A stretch of 10,203 bases of DNA from Bacteroides sp. (GCA_019412865.1 DXOJ01000076.1:1-10203); one strand, 5' to 3'; numbered from the stretch's first letter, positions 1 through 6,834 are shown. Notes: generated by a model from the letters alone, not told the origin. Numbers and translations: made by a program.

Positions 1-241
1 TGTTTACGGAACTAACTTCGTGAAAGGTTTGATGGCTCCGATGCCATGGTCTAAGCTGATGGTTACAGGTGGAGTAGAACCTACTAAAGAAAACCTGACT
101 GCATGGATTAAAGCCGGTGTATTCTGCGTAGGTATGGGCTCTAAACTGTTCCCGAAAGATAAGGTAGCAGCAGAAGACTGGGCTTATGTAACTGCAAAAT
201 GTGAAGAAGCTCTCGGCTATATTGCTGAAGCTCGTAAATAA
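1..241 (+). CDS. eda: KDPG/KHG aldolase, C-terminal part (5' end outside window)
   Basis: The reading frame is open from base 2 and stops at TAA 239-241, giving about 79 C-terminal residues of a protein that in this family is roughly 210-225 long. The visible part matches the end of the class I aldolase TIM barrel of bifunctional 4-hydroxy-2-oxoglutarate / 2-dehydro-3-deoxyphosphogluconate aldolase. It has a G-x-N-F-V-K segment, then PMPWSKLMVTGGV, whose TGGV phosphate-binding turn is typical of the family, then WIKAGVFCVGMGSKLF. The Schiff-base lysine lies upstream, outside the window. The cytosolic enzyme cleaves KDPG to pyruvate and glyceraldehyde 3-phosphate in hexuronate breakdown or Entner-Doudoroff metabolism. 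A GTG at 20 is an internal valine codon, not the start. The gene converges on the hmu operon and ends 28 bases before an intrinsic terminator; I see no functional tie to haem uptake. Confidence 0.93.
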   Translation, partial: VYGTNFVKGLMAPMPWSKLMVTGGVEPTKENLTAWIKAGVFCVGMGSKLFPKDKVAAEDWAYVTAKCEEALGYIAEARK

Positions 242-269
242 GATTAGAGAGCGAAAGCTATCTATAATA

Positions 270-297
270 AAAAGAGGTTGATGCGACAGTCTCTTTT
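270..297 (+). terminator. Intrinsic terminator of eda
   Basis: An 11-bp stem pairs 270-280 with 287-297 around a 6-base loop (281-286). It includes two G-U wobbles, at 277/290 and 278/289. The left arm starts with four A and the right arm ends CTCTTTT, giving an A-tract/U-tract hairpin. It lies 28 bases after the eda stop codon. The U-tract is short (four T), so termination may be incomplete; two further hairpins follow. Confidence 0.6.
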
Positions 298-348
298 AAA
301 ATATGCCTCGAGGGTTAGTTAGTTTAGTTAGTATATGAGGCATATTTT
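298..348. repeat. Perfect 12-bp inverted repeat between convergent genes (possible bidirectional terminator)
   Basis: AAAATATGCCTC at 298-309 is an exact reverse complement of GAGGCATATTTT at 337-348. The two arms are separated by a 27-base loop holding repeated GTTAG/TTAG units. Both strands end the stem in a T-run, so the hairpin could stop transcription from either side: eda from the left, the small minus-strand gene at 419-709 from the right. The long loop is unusual for a plain terminator. The function is inferred from structure and position only. Confidence 0.5.
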
Positions 349-379
349 CATTTTGTTTAAAGGTGTTTAAAGGGGATAG

Positions 380-420
380 GCCATCGGAATGAGTGACTCA
401 TTTCGGTGGCTTGTTTTTTT
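380..420 (+). terminator. Strong intrinsic terminator hairpin with T-tract
   Basis: The arms 380-394 and 396-410 pair over their whole length apart from a 3-base loop, with two G-U wobbles (384/406 and 387/403 on the + strand RNA). A run TTGTTTTTTT (411-420) follows directly. This is the most canonical + strand terminator of the three hairpins after eda. On the minus strand the same hairpin lies immediately after the stop codon of the 419-709 gene and is preceded by an A-tract. It may therefore also end that transcript, although no U-run follows on that strand. Confidence 0.7.
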
Positions 421-709
421 ATTTCCTTTTTATATGTTGTCGATGTTCGAATATATAAATGGGCAGGAATATTAACAAGAAGCAGAGAACACTGATGAGG
501 AGCAGATAACGGTTGTAGAGATACTCTCCCTCCTGGGGAGGAGCACTTAACAGGCATCTTAAGCAATCGCAGTCCATATCCTGACTGTCGTGCTGGCAAA
601 GCAAAAAGCAGAAAGTAAAGAGGACAATACCTAATAACAGGCAGATGATTAGTAGATTTCTGCGATAATGTGTGTGTCTTTTGTCGGGTTTTGATAAAGA
701 AGAAACCAT
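419..709 (-). CDS. Hypothetical small membrane protein, two helices with a Cys-rich loop
   Basis: This is a 96-residue protein I do not recognise. It begins with a basic, His-containing tail (residues 1-18). A first hydrophobic helix spans about 19-38, followed by a loop of about 39-66, a second helix at about 67-87, and a basic tail ending HIKRK. The positive-inside rule puts both ends in the cytoplasm and the loop in the periplasm. The loop and its edge hold C38, C47, C49 and C52, the last three as a C-x-C-x-x-C motif (DCDCLRC), which could bind metal or form disulfides. The gene starts 115 bases after hmuV, beyond a minus-strand terminator, so it is either a separate unit or expressed by read-through; no clear promoter is visible. 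The ATG at 709 has no strong ribosome site. A longer frame at 357-761 on the same strand looks like a shadow. The hydrophobic pattern suggests a real gene, but no homology backs it. Confidence 0.5.
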   Translation of the reverse strand: MVSSLSKPDKRHTHYRRNLLIICLLLGIVLFTFCFLLCQHDSQDMDCDCLRCLLSAPPQEGEYLYNRYLLLISVLCFLLIFLPIYIFEHRQHIKRK

Positions 710-740
710 GTTTTGTTCTGATAGTTATCAATGTAAAATG

Positions 741-785
741 AAAGAAATAAAGGGCAGACAATGCCTGAATAGGATTGTCCTGCCC
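741..785 (-). terminator. Intrinsic terminator at the end of the hmu operon
   Basis: On the minus strand GGGCAGGACAAT (785-774) pairs with ATTGTCTGCCC (762-752), giving 11 base pairs with a single bulged G and an 11-base loop. The T-rich run TTTATTTCTTT (751-741) follows at once. The stem starts 39 bases after the hmuV stop codon, so it is well placed to end the operon. It separates hmuV from the small gene at 419-709. Confidence 0.75.
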
Positions 786-824
786 GATACTATTGATTAT
801 TGGTAGGAAATATACTTTTAATGG

Positions 825-1163
825 TTATTCCGGAACATAAATAATCTCACCGTTATCCAGTTCGTAGGCTATCCCTACTTTTCTTCCTCTTTTCCCTGAA
901 TCCTCCTCTTTCTGACCGGAAGGCTTGTAAGTGTTTATTTTCTTTCCTTCCTTGGAGATGATTTCCATATTTTCTTTACCAGGATTCTTCACGATGGTGA
1001 AATCTTCCTGTCCGAAAACTTCCGTCATATTCATGTGCATCACCATTGCTACCATCAATGCCACGGCAAATACCATCGCTACGTCGAACAAGTTTACTAC
1101 TACACTTAGCGGGTCGGTATCCTCTTCTTTGAGGAATTTGCTGACTCTTCTATTTCTTTTCAT
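825..1163 (-). CDS. hmuV: DUF2149 protein HmuV, ExbD/TolR-like partner (112 aa)
   Basis: A basic N-terminus (MKRNRRVSKF) precedes an acidic EEDTDPLS stretch. One hydrophobic helix follows at about 22-44, with the sequence VVNLFDVAMVFAVALMVAMV. The remaining ~68 residues are hydrophilic and end in a conserved-looking G-E-I-I-Y-V-P. The DPL...NLFD pattern is that of the DUF2149 family. The helix has the plan of ExbD/TolR: a single N-terminal helix with a polar Asp (D27) near its cytoplasmic end, in an LFDVAMVF context resembling the LVDVMLVL of ExbD, whose Asp carries protons. I infer that this protein pairs with HmuU as a proton-driven stator. The start codon overlaps the 3' end of hmuU by 14 bases, suggesting coupled translation and a fixed ratio. 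The last position in the operon and the family match the hmuV slot of P. gingivalis; the name rests on gene order. Confidence 0.82.
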   Translation of the reverse strand: MKRNRRVSKFLKEEDTDPLSVVVNLFDVAMVFAVALMVAMVMHMNMTEVFGQEDFTIVKNPGKENMEIISKEGKKINTYKPSGQKEEDSGKRGRKVGIAYELDNGEIIYVPE

Positions 1164-1758
1164 TATTGGACTCTCCGGTTGTTTCGTTTAATACTCTTGA
1201 TACATAATCGAGGTTGTTGACATCTTTGGCATACCAACGTTGTTTGAACTGCATGGATATCAGTCCCACAGCACTAATAACCAGACCCACAACGGTCGTT
1301 GCAAATACTACCTGCATATTATATGCCATTCCGGATATGTCTCCTGTAGAAAGTCCAACAAGTGCCGGACTCATGGAAATCAATGTTCCTATCAATCCGA
1401 GAACCGGACCTATCTTAGCCAACATTTTAGAAAGAGACACATCTTTCTCTGCTTCATTCTCGAATTTTGTTATCAGGAAGTCTGAATAATCTGCACTGGC
1501 CGGATGGTAGAGCAGATCGCGGAGATAACCCATATATAGTGAATTGTCTTTGTCGGGTAAAGCTGCTTTCAGATCGTCTATCCGTGCATCTTTAATGAGT
1601 TGGTCCAGTGCTTTGTCATTTTTACGTTTGGTCATGTACATGTTGTAGGTGCCTCCGATCAAAATAAGTGAGCGAACGAACAGGCACAGCAAAATAATGA
1701 TATCGGGTATAAGTAAACTGTTTGCTACCCAGAATAATAATTTAGAAATGAGTTCCAT
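1150..1758 (-). CDS. hmuU: MotA/TolQ/ExbB family proton channel protein HmuU (202 aa)
   Basis: This inner-membrane protein has three predicted helices. Helix 1 is at about 14-36, followed by a cytoplasmic region of about 42-110 rich in K, D and E. Helix 2 is at about 113-136 and helix 3 at about 148-170. Helices 2 and 3 carry the family core: AKIGPVLGLIGTLISMSPAL, then a gap, then AYNMQVVFATTVVGLVISAVG. This matches the GLxGT and T-T-x-x-G-L pattern of ExbB/TolQ/MotA. In those families pentamers of this subunit surround a dimer of ExbD/TolR and use the proton gradient. Here the partner would be HmuV, which overlaps its 3' end by 14 bases. The ATG at 1758 lies 9 bases after the hmuT stop, in an all-A/T leader. 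It differs from the general TonB-system ExbB in being dedicated to the hmu operon. Confidence 0.88.
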   Translation of the reverse strand: MELISKLLFWVANSLLIPDIIILLCLFVRSLILIGGTYNMYMTKRKNDKALDQLIKDARIDDLKAALPDKDNSLYMGYLRDLLYHPASADYSDFLITKFENEAEKDVSLSKMLAKIGPVLGLIGTLISMSPALVGLSTGDISGMAYNMQVVFATTVVGLVISAVGLISMQFKQRWYAKDVNNLDYVSRVLNETTGESNNEKK

Positions 1759-1767
1759 ATATATATT

Positions 1768-2481
1768 TTATTGATTGATTTTACTTCTTTTTTTTAATTC
1801 TCTACGTTGTAATAAAGGCCATTTCAGCTTGTTCCAGGCGAATCCGATAAGAAACAGGACAACGAACAGACCGATGGACAAGATAATAGCTTTCCAGTTG
1901 AGCGCCTCTTCGGTGGCAGCATAGGTCGTTTTCCCATTGACAGTGGTCAGTAGTCCGAGGATACAGATGAATAAGCTGACAAGGAAATGAACTTCCAACC
2001 GGAGATCGTCTTCGGGTACAAGATACTTCATCAGCCGGCTTAATAATGGGATGGCGATAACCACTATCCCTGCAAGTGACCAGGCTGTCACTGAAAAGTC
2101 TACGCCAGGTAACCGGAAGATAGCTTCTGTGAGATAGTAGAATAATACGGGGAAGAGCAACAAGCTGGGATACCAGCGAAGTAATTCCGCCCACCATAAA
2201 TTCTTCTTACCATAAAGTCCGCGCAGGAAAGCCACGCAATAGCCGAAGCAGAGTGCTGACTCAAGCGTTATGATAATAGCCATGTTTTGCAATGCTTCCG
2301 TGTTCTGCAGATAATCAGCAATCTGTGTCTTTGACTGGAGAATAGCATACTGCCAGGTGCCGGCCACAAAAAGACCGGCAATCAGGCTGTATATTACGGT
2401 TTGCCAAAGTTTCCAGAAACTGAGTTTGAAACTGCAGTTAATCACGATAAACAGCATTAATATGTGAATGATTAACTCCAT
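1768..2481 (-). CDS. hmuT: Polytopic inner-membrane protein HmuT (237 aa)
   Basis: Seven hydrophobic segments can be seen at about 3-20, 26-48, 67-89, 101-122, 132-152, 163-182 and 198-216. A strongly basic tail follows (RRELKKRSK), placing the C-terminus in the cytoplasm. There is no ATP-binding motif and no periplasmic-binding-protein fold. It is therefore not the HmuT of the Yersinia-type ABC haem transporter despite the shared name; the symbol follows P. gingivalis gene order (hmuYRSTUV). The function is not established as far as I know. Its place between the chelatase-like HmuS (6-base gap) and the ExbB-like HmuU (9-base gap) suggests it links motor and enzyme in the membrane, or passes a product of haem processing inward. 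Charged or titratable residues within or near helices include E74, H165 and E119, which could matter in proton or metal movement; that is a guess from sequence alone. Confidence 0.72.
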   Translation of the reverse strand: MELIIHILMLFIVINCSFKLSFWKLWQTVIYSLIAGLFVAGTWQYAILQSKTQIADYLQNTEALQNMAIIITLESALCFGYCVAFLRGLYGKKNLWWAELLRWYPSLLLFPVLFYYLTEAIFRLPGVDFSVTAWSLAGIVVIAIPLLSRLMKYLVPEDDLRLEVHFLVSLFICILGLLTTVNGKTTYAATEEALNWKAIILSIGLFVVLFLIGFAWNKLKWPLLQRRELKKRSKINQ

Positions 2482-2487
2482 ATTACA

Positions 2488-5400
2488 TTACTTTTTCCGT
2501 TTCTTTTTAAGTATTAGCAGCATGACAACAAATGCTACCAGAACAATACCTGCGATAAGGCCTCCATTCAAAGAGTTTTGCTCTTCCTGTGCTCCTTGTA
2601 CGGCATCGCTCGATTGTTTCTTCAATACCATGCCTCCTTTGGTCGCTTCTCCGTCCAGGGTGGCTTGTTTCATTTGTTTCAGTTCCTTGTTGTAGTTGGC
2701 TGCGGTTTGCGCATCTACTTGAGAGGCGATGAACTGCTGTAATTTGGCATTGTCTCCGGTAAATCCGCTGCCCGAAGGACCGAACTGTCTGACAAGGTCT
2801 GTATGCAGCTTGGCAATATTGGAGAGTTGCTCCGGAGAGGCTTTCCAATATCCTTTGCGGGCAGTTTCCATCATAACGGCGGTCACTTCCTGTAAAGCTG
2901 CGGGATTCTGTTTTTCAAAGAAGTCTTTTACATTCAGTTTGTATTTGTCTTTGACATATACATCATATATGTTATCCCAAAGTTCCTTGTCGATAGCAGT
3001 AGGTTTCATCACATTCCAGCCATACGTATTCGTTACAGTCTGGGCAACCTCGCTTGCAGCAGAAGAACCGCCTTTCATTTTCTCTTTGATATAGGTAGGA
3101 TTCAGAATCGTTGTACGGCTTTCTACACCGACTGCTTCTTTAAGTTCCTGCATTTTCATGTTGTTGCGGTTCCGGTAGTCGCTAAGATAAGCGTCCGGGT
3201 CTTTACCGGTAACATTGCGTACGGCAAGATTCATACCTCCCATAAATTCATATACGTGGTCGAGGCTTAATGCTCCCCAAGTGTTGCTTTGGCGGGGCTG
3301 AACGACCACATCAGTACTGTTCAATGCTGCTTCAAAAGCAAATTTCTGAAAGACTTCCCAGTGTTTTTCGTCACCGTAGAAGGCTCCCATATTGTTGAGG
3401 TAAGTATCTGCAATTTCCGATTCACTTTCCCAGCGGTCGCCGGATTCCACCATTCCCTGAATTCCTGTACCATACATGCCATTAGCACCTCCGAATACTC
3501 GGAAAGAAGCCATTTCGCGTGCATCTTTCGGACTGACACCTTTTTCGGTCAACACTCTTTCAGCTTCTACCACACTGGCGGCTACCTGATTTTCAAACTT
3601 GTCGTCTTTCGCTGCCGCAGCCATTTCTACTGCACGGTTAATCAGGAAGAGGCGGGAAGCGGCGATATCACGGAGTTGTCCGGAAGTCTGGACTACTACG
3701 TCGATACGCGGACGTCCCAGTTCGGCTGAAGGAATCAGTTTTAGATCACTGACACGACCGAATGCGTCACGAACAGGTTCTACTCCCAGCATATACAGTA
3801 CTTGAGCAATAGTAGCCCCACCGGTTTCTATAAATTCGGAAGACCAGAGAGTATAACTCACTTTACGTGGAATTGAATCATTGTGACGTTGCTTGTAAGT
3901 ATCAATCGTTTGTTTGGCTAAAGCGATACCTTTTTCCCAAGCGGATTCTGTAGGAGTTGCTTCGGCATTGATAGCATACATATTACGTCCGGTTGGTAAA
4001 GCATTCGGATTAGCAATCGGATCACCTCCGGGAGTAGGAGCGGTGTATCCACCTTCCAATGCATTCATCAGACTGCTTAACTCTTTTTCGGGACTTGTCA
4101 GAAGTGCGTTCTTGTAGTTGCCTACATTCTTGATTGTACGTTCTACTTCAGCGATGGCAAGTGCCAGCTCGATTTCTTCTTTATTGTATTCTTTCGGAGC
4201 TTTTCCCATAGCGGCCATCATGGCAGCCATACCTTGAGGTTTTTCTTTATTAGCTTTCATTCCGGCTTCCATTTTCTTCAATGCTTCCGGACTTGCTCCC
4301 ATAGACTTAGCCATTTTCATAGCTTTTTCAGGATCCATGTTGGCGCCCATTTTCTTCATAGCCTCTTTCATGCTTTCGGGCATTTGACCATGAGGAGAAC
4401 CCTCTTTAGAGACAGATGCCGGATGTCCTTTACCAGCTTTCTTTTCATCGGATTGTTCACTCTTTGCCGATGCAGCCATCATCATTGCCATCATACCTTT
4501 CGGAGCATTGCGGTCTGCTTCTATTTGACGAGCCTTGGCTAGTTCCTGTGCGGTGATACCGGCAGTACGACAAATCAGTTCATCTGTGGCTAGTGCAGGA
4601 TTAGCGAGTAACTTTTCTACCAGATGGCGAGCAGGAGTCAAGTACTGTTGTGTAAAGAGGCTGCGGTGCTTGCTAACGGCATCTGTCGCTTTACCACGTT
4701 GCTTGTCAAGAGCCAGCAGACTGTATGCGATAGGTTCTGTAGCCATTGCATAGACGGAAGAAGTGATCCGTTCCGCTTCATAAGGAACTCCCATTGTGTA
4801 GAGTTGTCCGGTGATTTTCTCGGTAGCCAGTTCTTCTGCGAAGTTTTCTACACGGGCGATTTCATCTTCCGTATATGGTTTGTTGGCAATGCTGTCCAAA
4901 CCTAAATCACGGTGAATTCCCATTTTCACAGTCAGCGTTTTGACAGCTAATGATTCCTGATCTTTATTCTCTTTGTGAGAGTTATTGTAAATCTTGATTT
5001 TTTCCATCAGCTCCCGATAAATACCACGCACACTGCTTTCAAGGAAAGGAGGAGTGAGGTACGACTGTATGGTGGCATACGAACGGCGTTTAGCCATCAT
5101 TCCTTCACCAACATTACCAATAGAGTAGATATAGAAGTGCGGAACTGCTCCAACCAGGCGATCCGGCCAGTCGTTGCTGCACAATGCCACTTGTTTTCTG
5201 GGAGTAAATTCAAGACTTCCATGTGTACCGAAATGGATCAGTGCGTCAGCCTTGAAACCATGTTGCATCCATAGATAGGAAGCAATATAAGTATGAGGAG
5301 GAGCCATATTAGTGCCATGAATCACTTGGAAGGAGTTGTCCCCGCTTCCGGCAGCATTTTGTGGCATTAAGACTACATTCCCGAATTGCAGACGGGCAAT

Positions 5401-6834
5401 ACCCAATTTACCGTCGTTAGTCGCCATATAGTTGCCGGGGAATTCGCCGAAAGCATCCACCACTTCCTGATATTTTTCAGGGCGGAGTGACTCTTTCACC
5501 CAACTTTCATATTGATCTTTGGTGATAAGTTCGGGATGTCCTTTTTGCATAAAGTCATTAAAGGCTCCCTCTGCGTAAGAGTTGAACACAGCGCCTTGAG
5601 CCTGTATCATTTTACCCAGTTCTTCAGCATTTGCAGGCAGACCGGATATGTTGTATCCTTCCTGTTTCATGCGGACCAGAAGATTGTATAGGGAAGGAAC
5701 CACCTCCATACCGGCAGCGGTCAATGCATTTTGCCCCGGACCTTTATAATAGTAGATAGCTACCTTCTTCTCGCTGTTCGGCTTAGTATTCAGATTCAAA
5801 TAATTATTGATTGTGGATACGAAAGTCTTCAAGCGTTCGGGTACTGCATACGAATGGCGCAATCCTTCTTCATCCTCATATTGTGCAAAGAGAGCGAAAG
5901 GACGGATGGCACCGTCGATTTCCGGAGTCACGATACTTTGTGACATAAATCCTCCTGTCATTCCCATCGGATCTTTCTCCCATTCGTCTACCAGACTGTT
6001 GATGGTGAGCGGAGCAAACAAGAGGATATTCTTAGCTTTCAGATAATCCACCATTTTGTCTCCCATGCGTCCGTGTGCCATGTTGATGATTGCGTCTGGC
6101 TGCACTTCGTCAATAAATGACATGAATTTCGTCATTGACTGAACCGGATAAACATTGTAACCTTCTTTTTCAAGAGCCTCAATAAGTCCGGTGGCATCAG
6201 CCATTTGTCCGGTTATCATGATTTTACGTGCTCCTTCTTTATAAAGACGGTTGTCCTTCATGAATTTCTCATAATCTGCCACGGTGAGGAACTCCAGTTC
6301 ATCATCCGGGTTGGTGAGTCCGGCGTGATAGAGCATGTCACTGGGTCTTTCTGCCGGGTCTTCCACTTCCGGTATGGAAGAGATTTTACCGTCAATAGCT
6401 TTACGGATATAATTCAGCATATTCCGGTAGTTGGTTTTTCCTCCGTTGGTCAGATAACCTCGTATCAGATTCTGTTGTACGCTGTCCAGATTACAAATGT
6501 TGTTGGCCGGGTTGGTAGCCATGGAAGTATATACAGGAATACCTTTGTCGGCAGCCTGTTGTATCTGTTGACGTTGTTCCTCGACGATACGCAGACCCAT
6601 TCCGTTGATGAATACCATGTCGTAACCGGTCAGACGGTCGAGGTTGTCGAGCGATACTTCACTGAGTTTGATGGATGAATTGTCGTTGGCTTTCGATATA
6701 CTTCCCTGCTGTATGGTCTGGAAGTTGATGAAAGCAATCTTTGTAGGACTGAACCAGATATTCCATACGGACATCCCTATCAGAGCTGCAGCAACGGTGC
6801 ATACACCTAAGATGATTTTACTTTTCTTTTTCAT
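2488..6834 (-). CDS. hmuS: CobN-like membrane-anchored haem chelatase HmuS (1448 aa)
   Basis: Residues 1-6 are basic and 7-28 form an uncleaved-looking signal/anchor. Residues 1424-1442 form a C-terminal helix followed by KKKRKK, so most of the protein should lie in the periplasm. CobN/Mg-chelatase H-subunit signatures appear in order: HGTNMAPPHTYIASY (506-520), IHFGTHGSLEFTPRKQ (533-548, with H534, H538, E542), LPTGRNMYAINAEATPT (946-962), LWSSEFIETGG (996-1006), ELGRPRIDVVVQTSGQLRD (1038-1056), FGGANGMYGTG (1114-1124) and EFMGGMNLAVR (1196-1206). A Met-rich insert interrupts the domain at about 778-876. Cytosolic CobN inserts cobalt into hydrogenobyrinate diamide with CobST; no such ATPase or cobalamin gene is here, and the hmuYR context points to haem. 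HmuS of gut Bacteroides has, to my recollection, been reported to release iron from haem without opening the ring. Automatic annotation as cobaltochelatase would mislead. The ATG at 6834 fits the basic N-terminus and follows hmuR by 38 A-rich bases. Confidence 0.92.
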   Translation of the reverse strand: MKKKSKIILGVCTVAAALIGMSVWNIWFSPTKIAFINFQTIQQGSISKANDNSSIKLSEVSLDNLDRLTGYDMVFINGMGLRIVEEQRQQIQQAADKGIPVYTSMATNPANNICNLDSVQQNLIRGYLTNGGKTNYRNMLNYIRKAIDGKISSIPEVEDPAERPSDMLYHAGLTNPDDELEFLTVADYEKFMKDNRLYKEGARKIMITGQMADATGLIEALEKEGYNVYPVQSMTKFMSFIDEVQPDAIINMAHGRMGDKMVDYLKAKNILLFAPLTINSLVDEWEKDPMGMTGGFMSQSIVTPEIDGAIRPFALFAQYEDEEGLRHSYAVPERLKTFVSTINNYLNLNTKPNSEKKVAIYYYKGPGQNALTAAGMEVVPSLYNLLVRMKQEGYNISGLPANAEELGKMIQAQGAVFNSYAEGAFNDFMQKGHPELITKDQYESWVKESLRPEKYQEVVDAFGEFPGNYMATNDGKLGIARLQFGNVVLMPQNAAGSGDNSFQVIHGTNMAPPHTYIASYLWMQHGFKADALIHFGTHGSLEFTPRKQVALCSNDWPDRLVGAVPHFYIYSIGNVGEGMMAKRRSYATIQSYLTPPFLESSVRGIYRELMEKIKIYNNSHKENKDQESLAVKTLTVKMGIHRDLGLDSIANKPYTEDEIARVENFAEELATEKITGQLYTMGVPYEAERITSSVYAMATEPIAYSLLALDKQRGKATDAVSKHRSLFTQQYLTPARHLVEKLLANPALATDELICRTAGITAQELAKARQIEADRNAPKGMMAMMMAASAKSEQSDEKKAGKGHPASVSKEGSPHGQMPESMKEAMKKMGANMDPEKAMKMAKSMGASPEALKKMEAGMKANKEKPQGMAAMMAAMGKAPKEYNKEEIELALAIAEVERTIKNVGNYKNALLTSPEKELSSLMNALEGGYTAPTPGGDPIANPNALPTGRNMYAINAEATPTESAWEKGIALAKQTIDTYKQRHNDSIPRKVSYTLWSSEFIETGGATIAQVLYMLGVEPVRDAFGRVSDLKLIPSAELGRPRIDVVVQTSGQLRDIAASRLFLINRAVEMAAAAKDDKFENQVAASVVEAERVLTEKGVSPKDAREMASFRVFGGANGMYGTGIQGMVESGDRWESESEIADTYLNNMGAFYGDEKHWEVFQKFAFEAALNSTDVVVQPRQSNTWGALSLDHVYEFMGGMNLAVRNVTGKDPDAYLSDYRNRNNMKMQELKEAVGVESRTTILNPTYIKEKMKGGSSAASEVAQTVTNTYGWNVMKPTAIDKELWDNIYDVYVKDKYKLNVKDFFEKQNPAALQEVTAVMMETARKGYWKASPEQLSNIAKLHTDLVRQFGPSGSGFTGDNAKLQQFIASQVDAQTAANYNKELKQMKQATLDGEATKGGMVLKKQSSDAVQGAQEEQNSLNGGLIAGIVLVAFVVMLLILKKKRKK
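4207..4503 (-). other. Methionine-rich insert within HmuS (residues ~778-876)
   Basis: This stretch of about 99 residues holds 19 methionines (M781, 782, 784, 785, 786, 818, 822, 826, 829, 833, 839, 841, 845, 855, 859, 869, 872, 873 and 876). It also has H804 and H815, many Lys and Ala, and no Cys or Trp. It lies between conserved CobN blocks, after the helical region ending near residue 770 and before the LPTGRN block at 946. Low complexity and spaced Met residues suggest an extended or helical soft-metal or haem-binding segment exposed in the periplasm. The reading frame is intact across it. The role is inferred. Confidence 0.75.
4258..4350 (-). repeat. Degenerate tandem peptide repeat inside the HmuS insert
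   Basis: Two adjacent units start with MGA: MGANMDPEKAMKMAKS (829-844) and MGASPEALKKMEAGM (845-859). They share the order M-G-A, P-E, A, K-x-M/K-K-M and a following K/E. The repeat exists at protein level only; the codons have drifted. It suggests the insert grew by local duplication. Confidence 0.45.

Noticed and set aside
357..761. 134-residue minus-strand frame overlapping the small membrane protein gene
   Set aside because: It runs through the 380-410 terminator hairpin and the 752-785 hairpin edge, has no coherent domain or membrane pattern along its length, and competes with the better 419-709 frame.
807..814. TATATTTC on the minus strand resembling the Bacteroides -7 promoter element (TAnnTTTG)
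   Set aside because: No TTTG-like -33 element at proper spacing, and it would start transcription just before the 741-785 terminator; the site lies in A/T-rich sequence where chance matches are common.
1768..2481. HmuT/HmuU/HmuV as an ABC haem importer, as the same names imply in Yersinia
   Set aside because: None of the three has Walker A/B or signature motifs, a periplasmic binding domain or an ABC permease pattern; they match a polytopic protein, MotA/TolQ/ExbB and DUF2149.
6205..6678. 157-residue + strand frame opposite hmuS (others at 3289-3729, 4234-4542, 7941-8300 and 1214-1489)
   Set aside because: These are antisense shadows of strongly supported genes, with no recognisable domains or upstream signals.
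2488..6834. HmuS as a cobalt chelatase of vitamin B12 synthesis
   Set aside because: No cob/cbi gene or CobST partner is nearby, the protein has two membrane anchors, and all neighbours belong to haem uptake.
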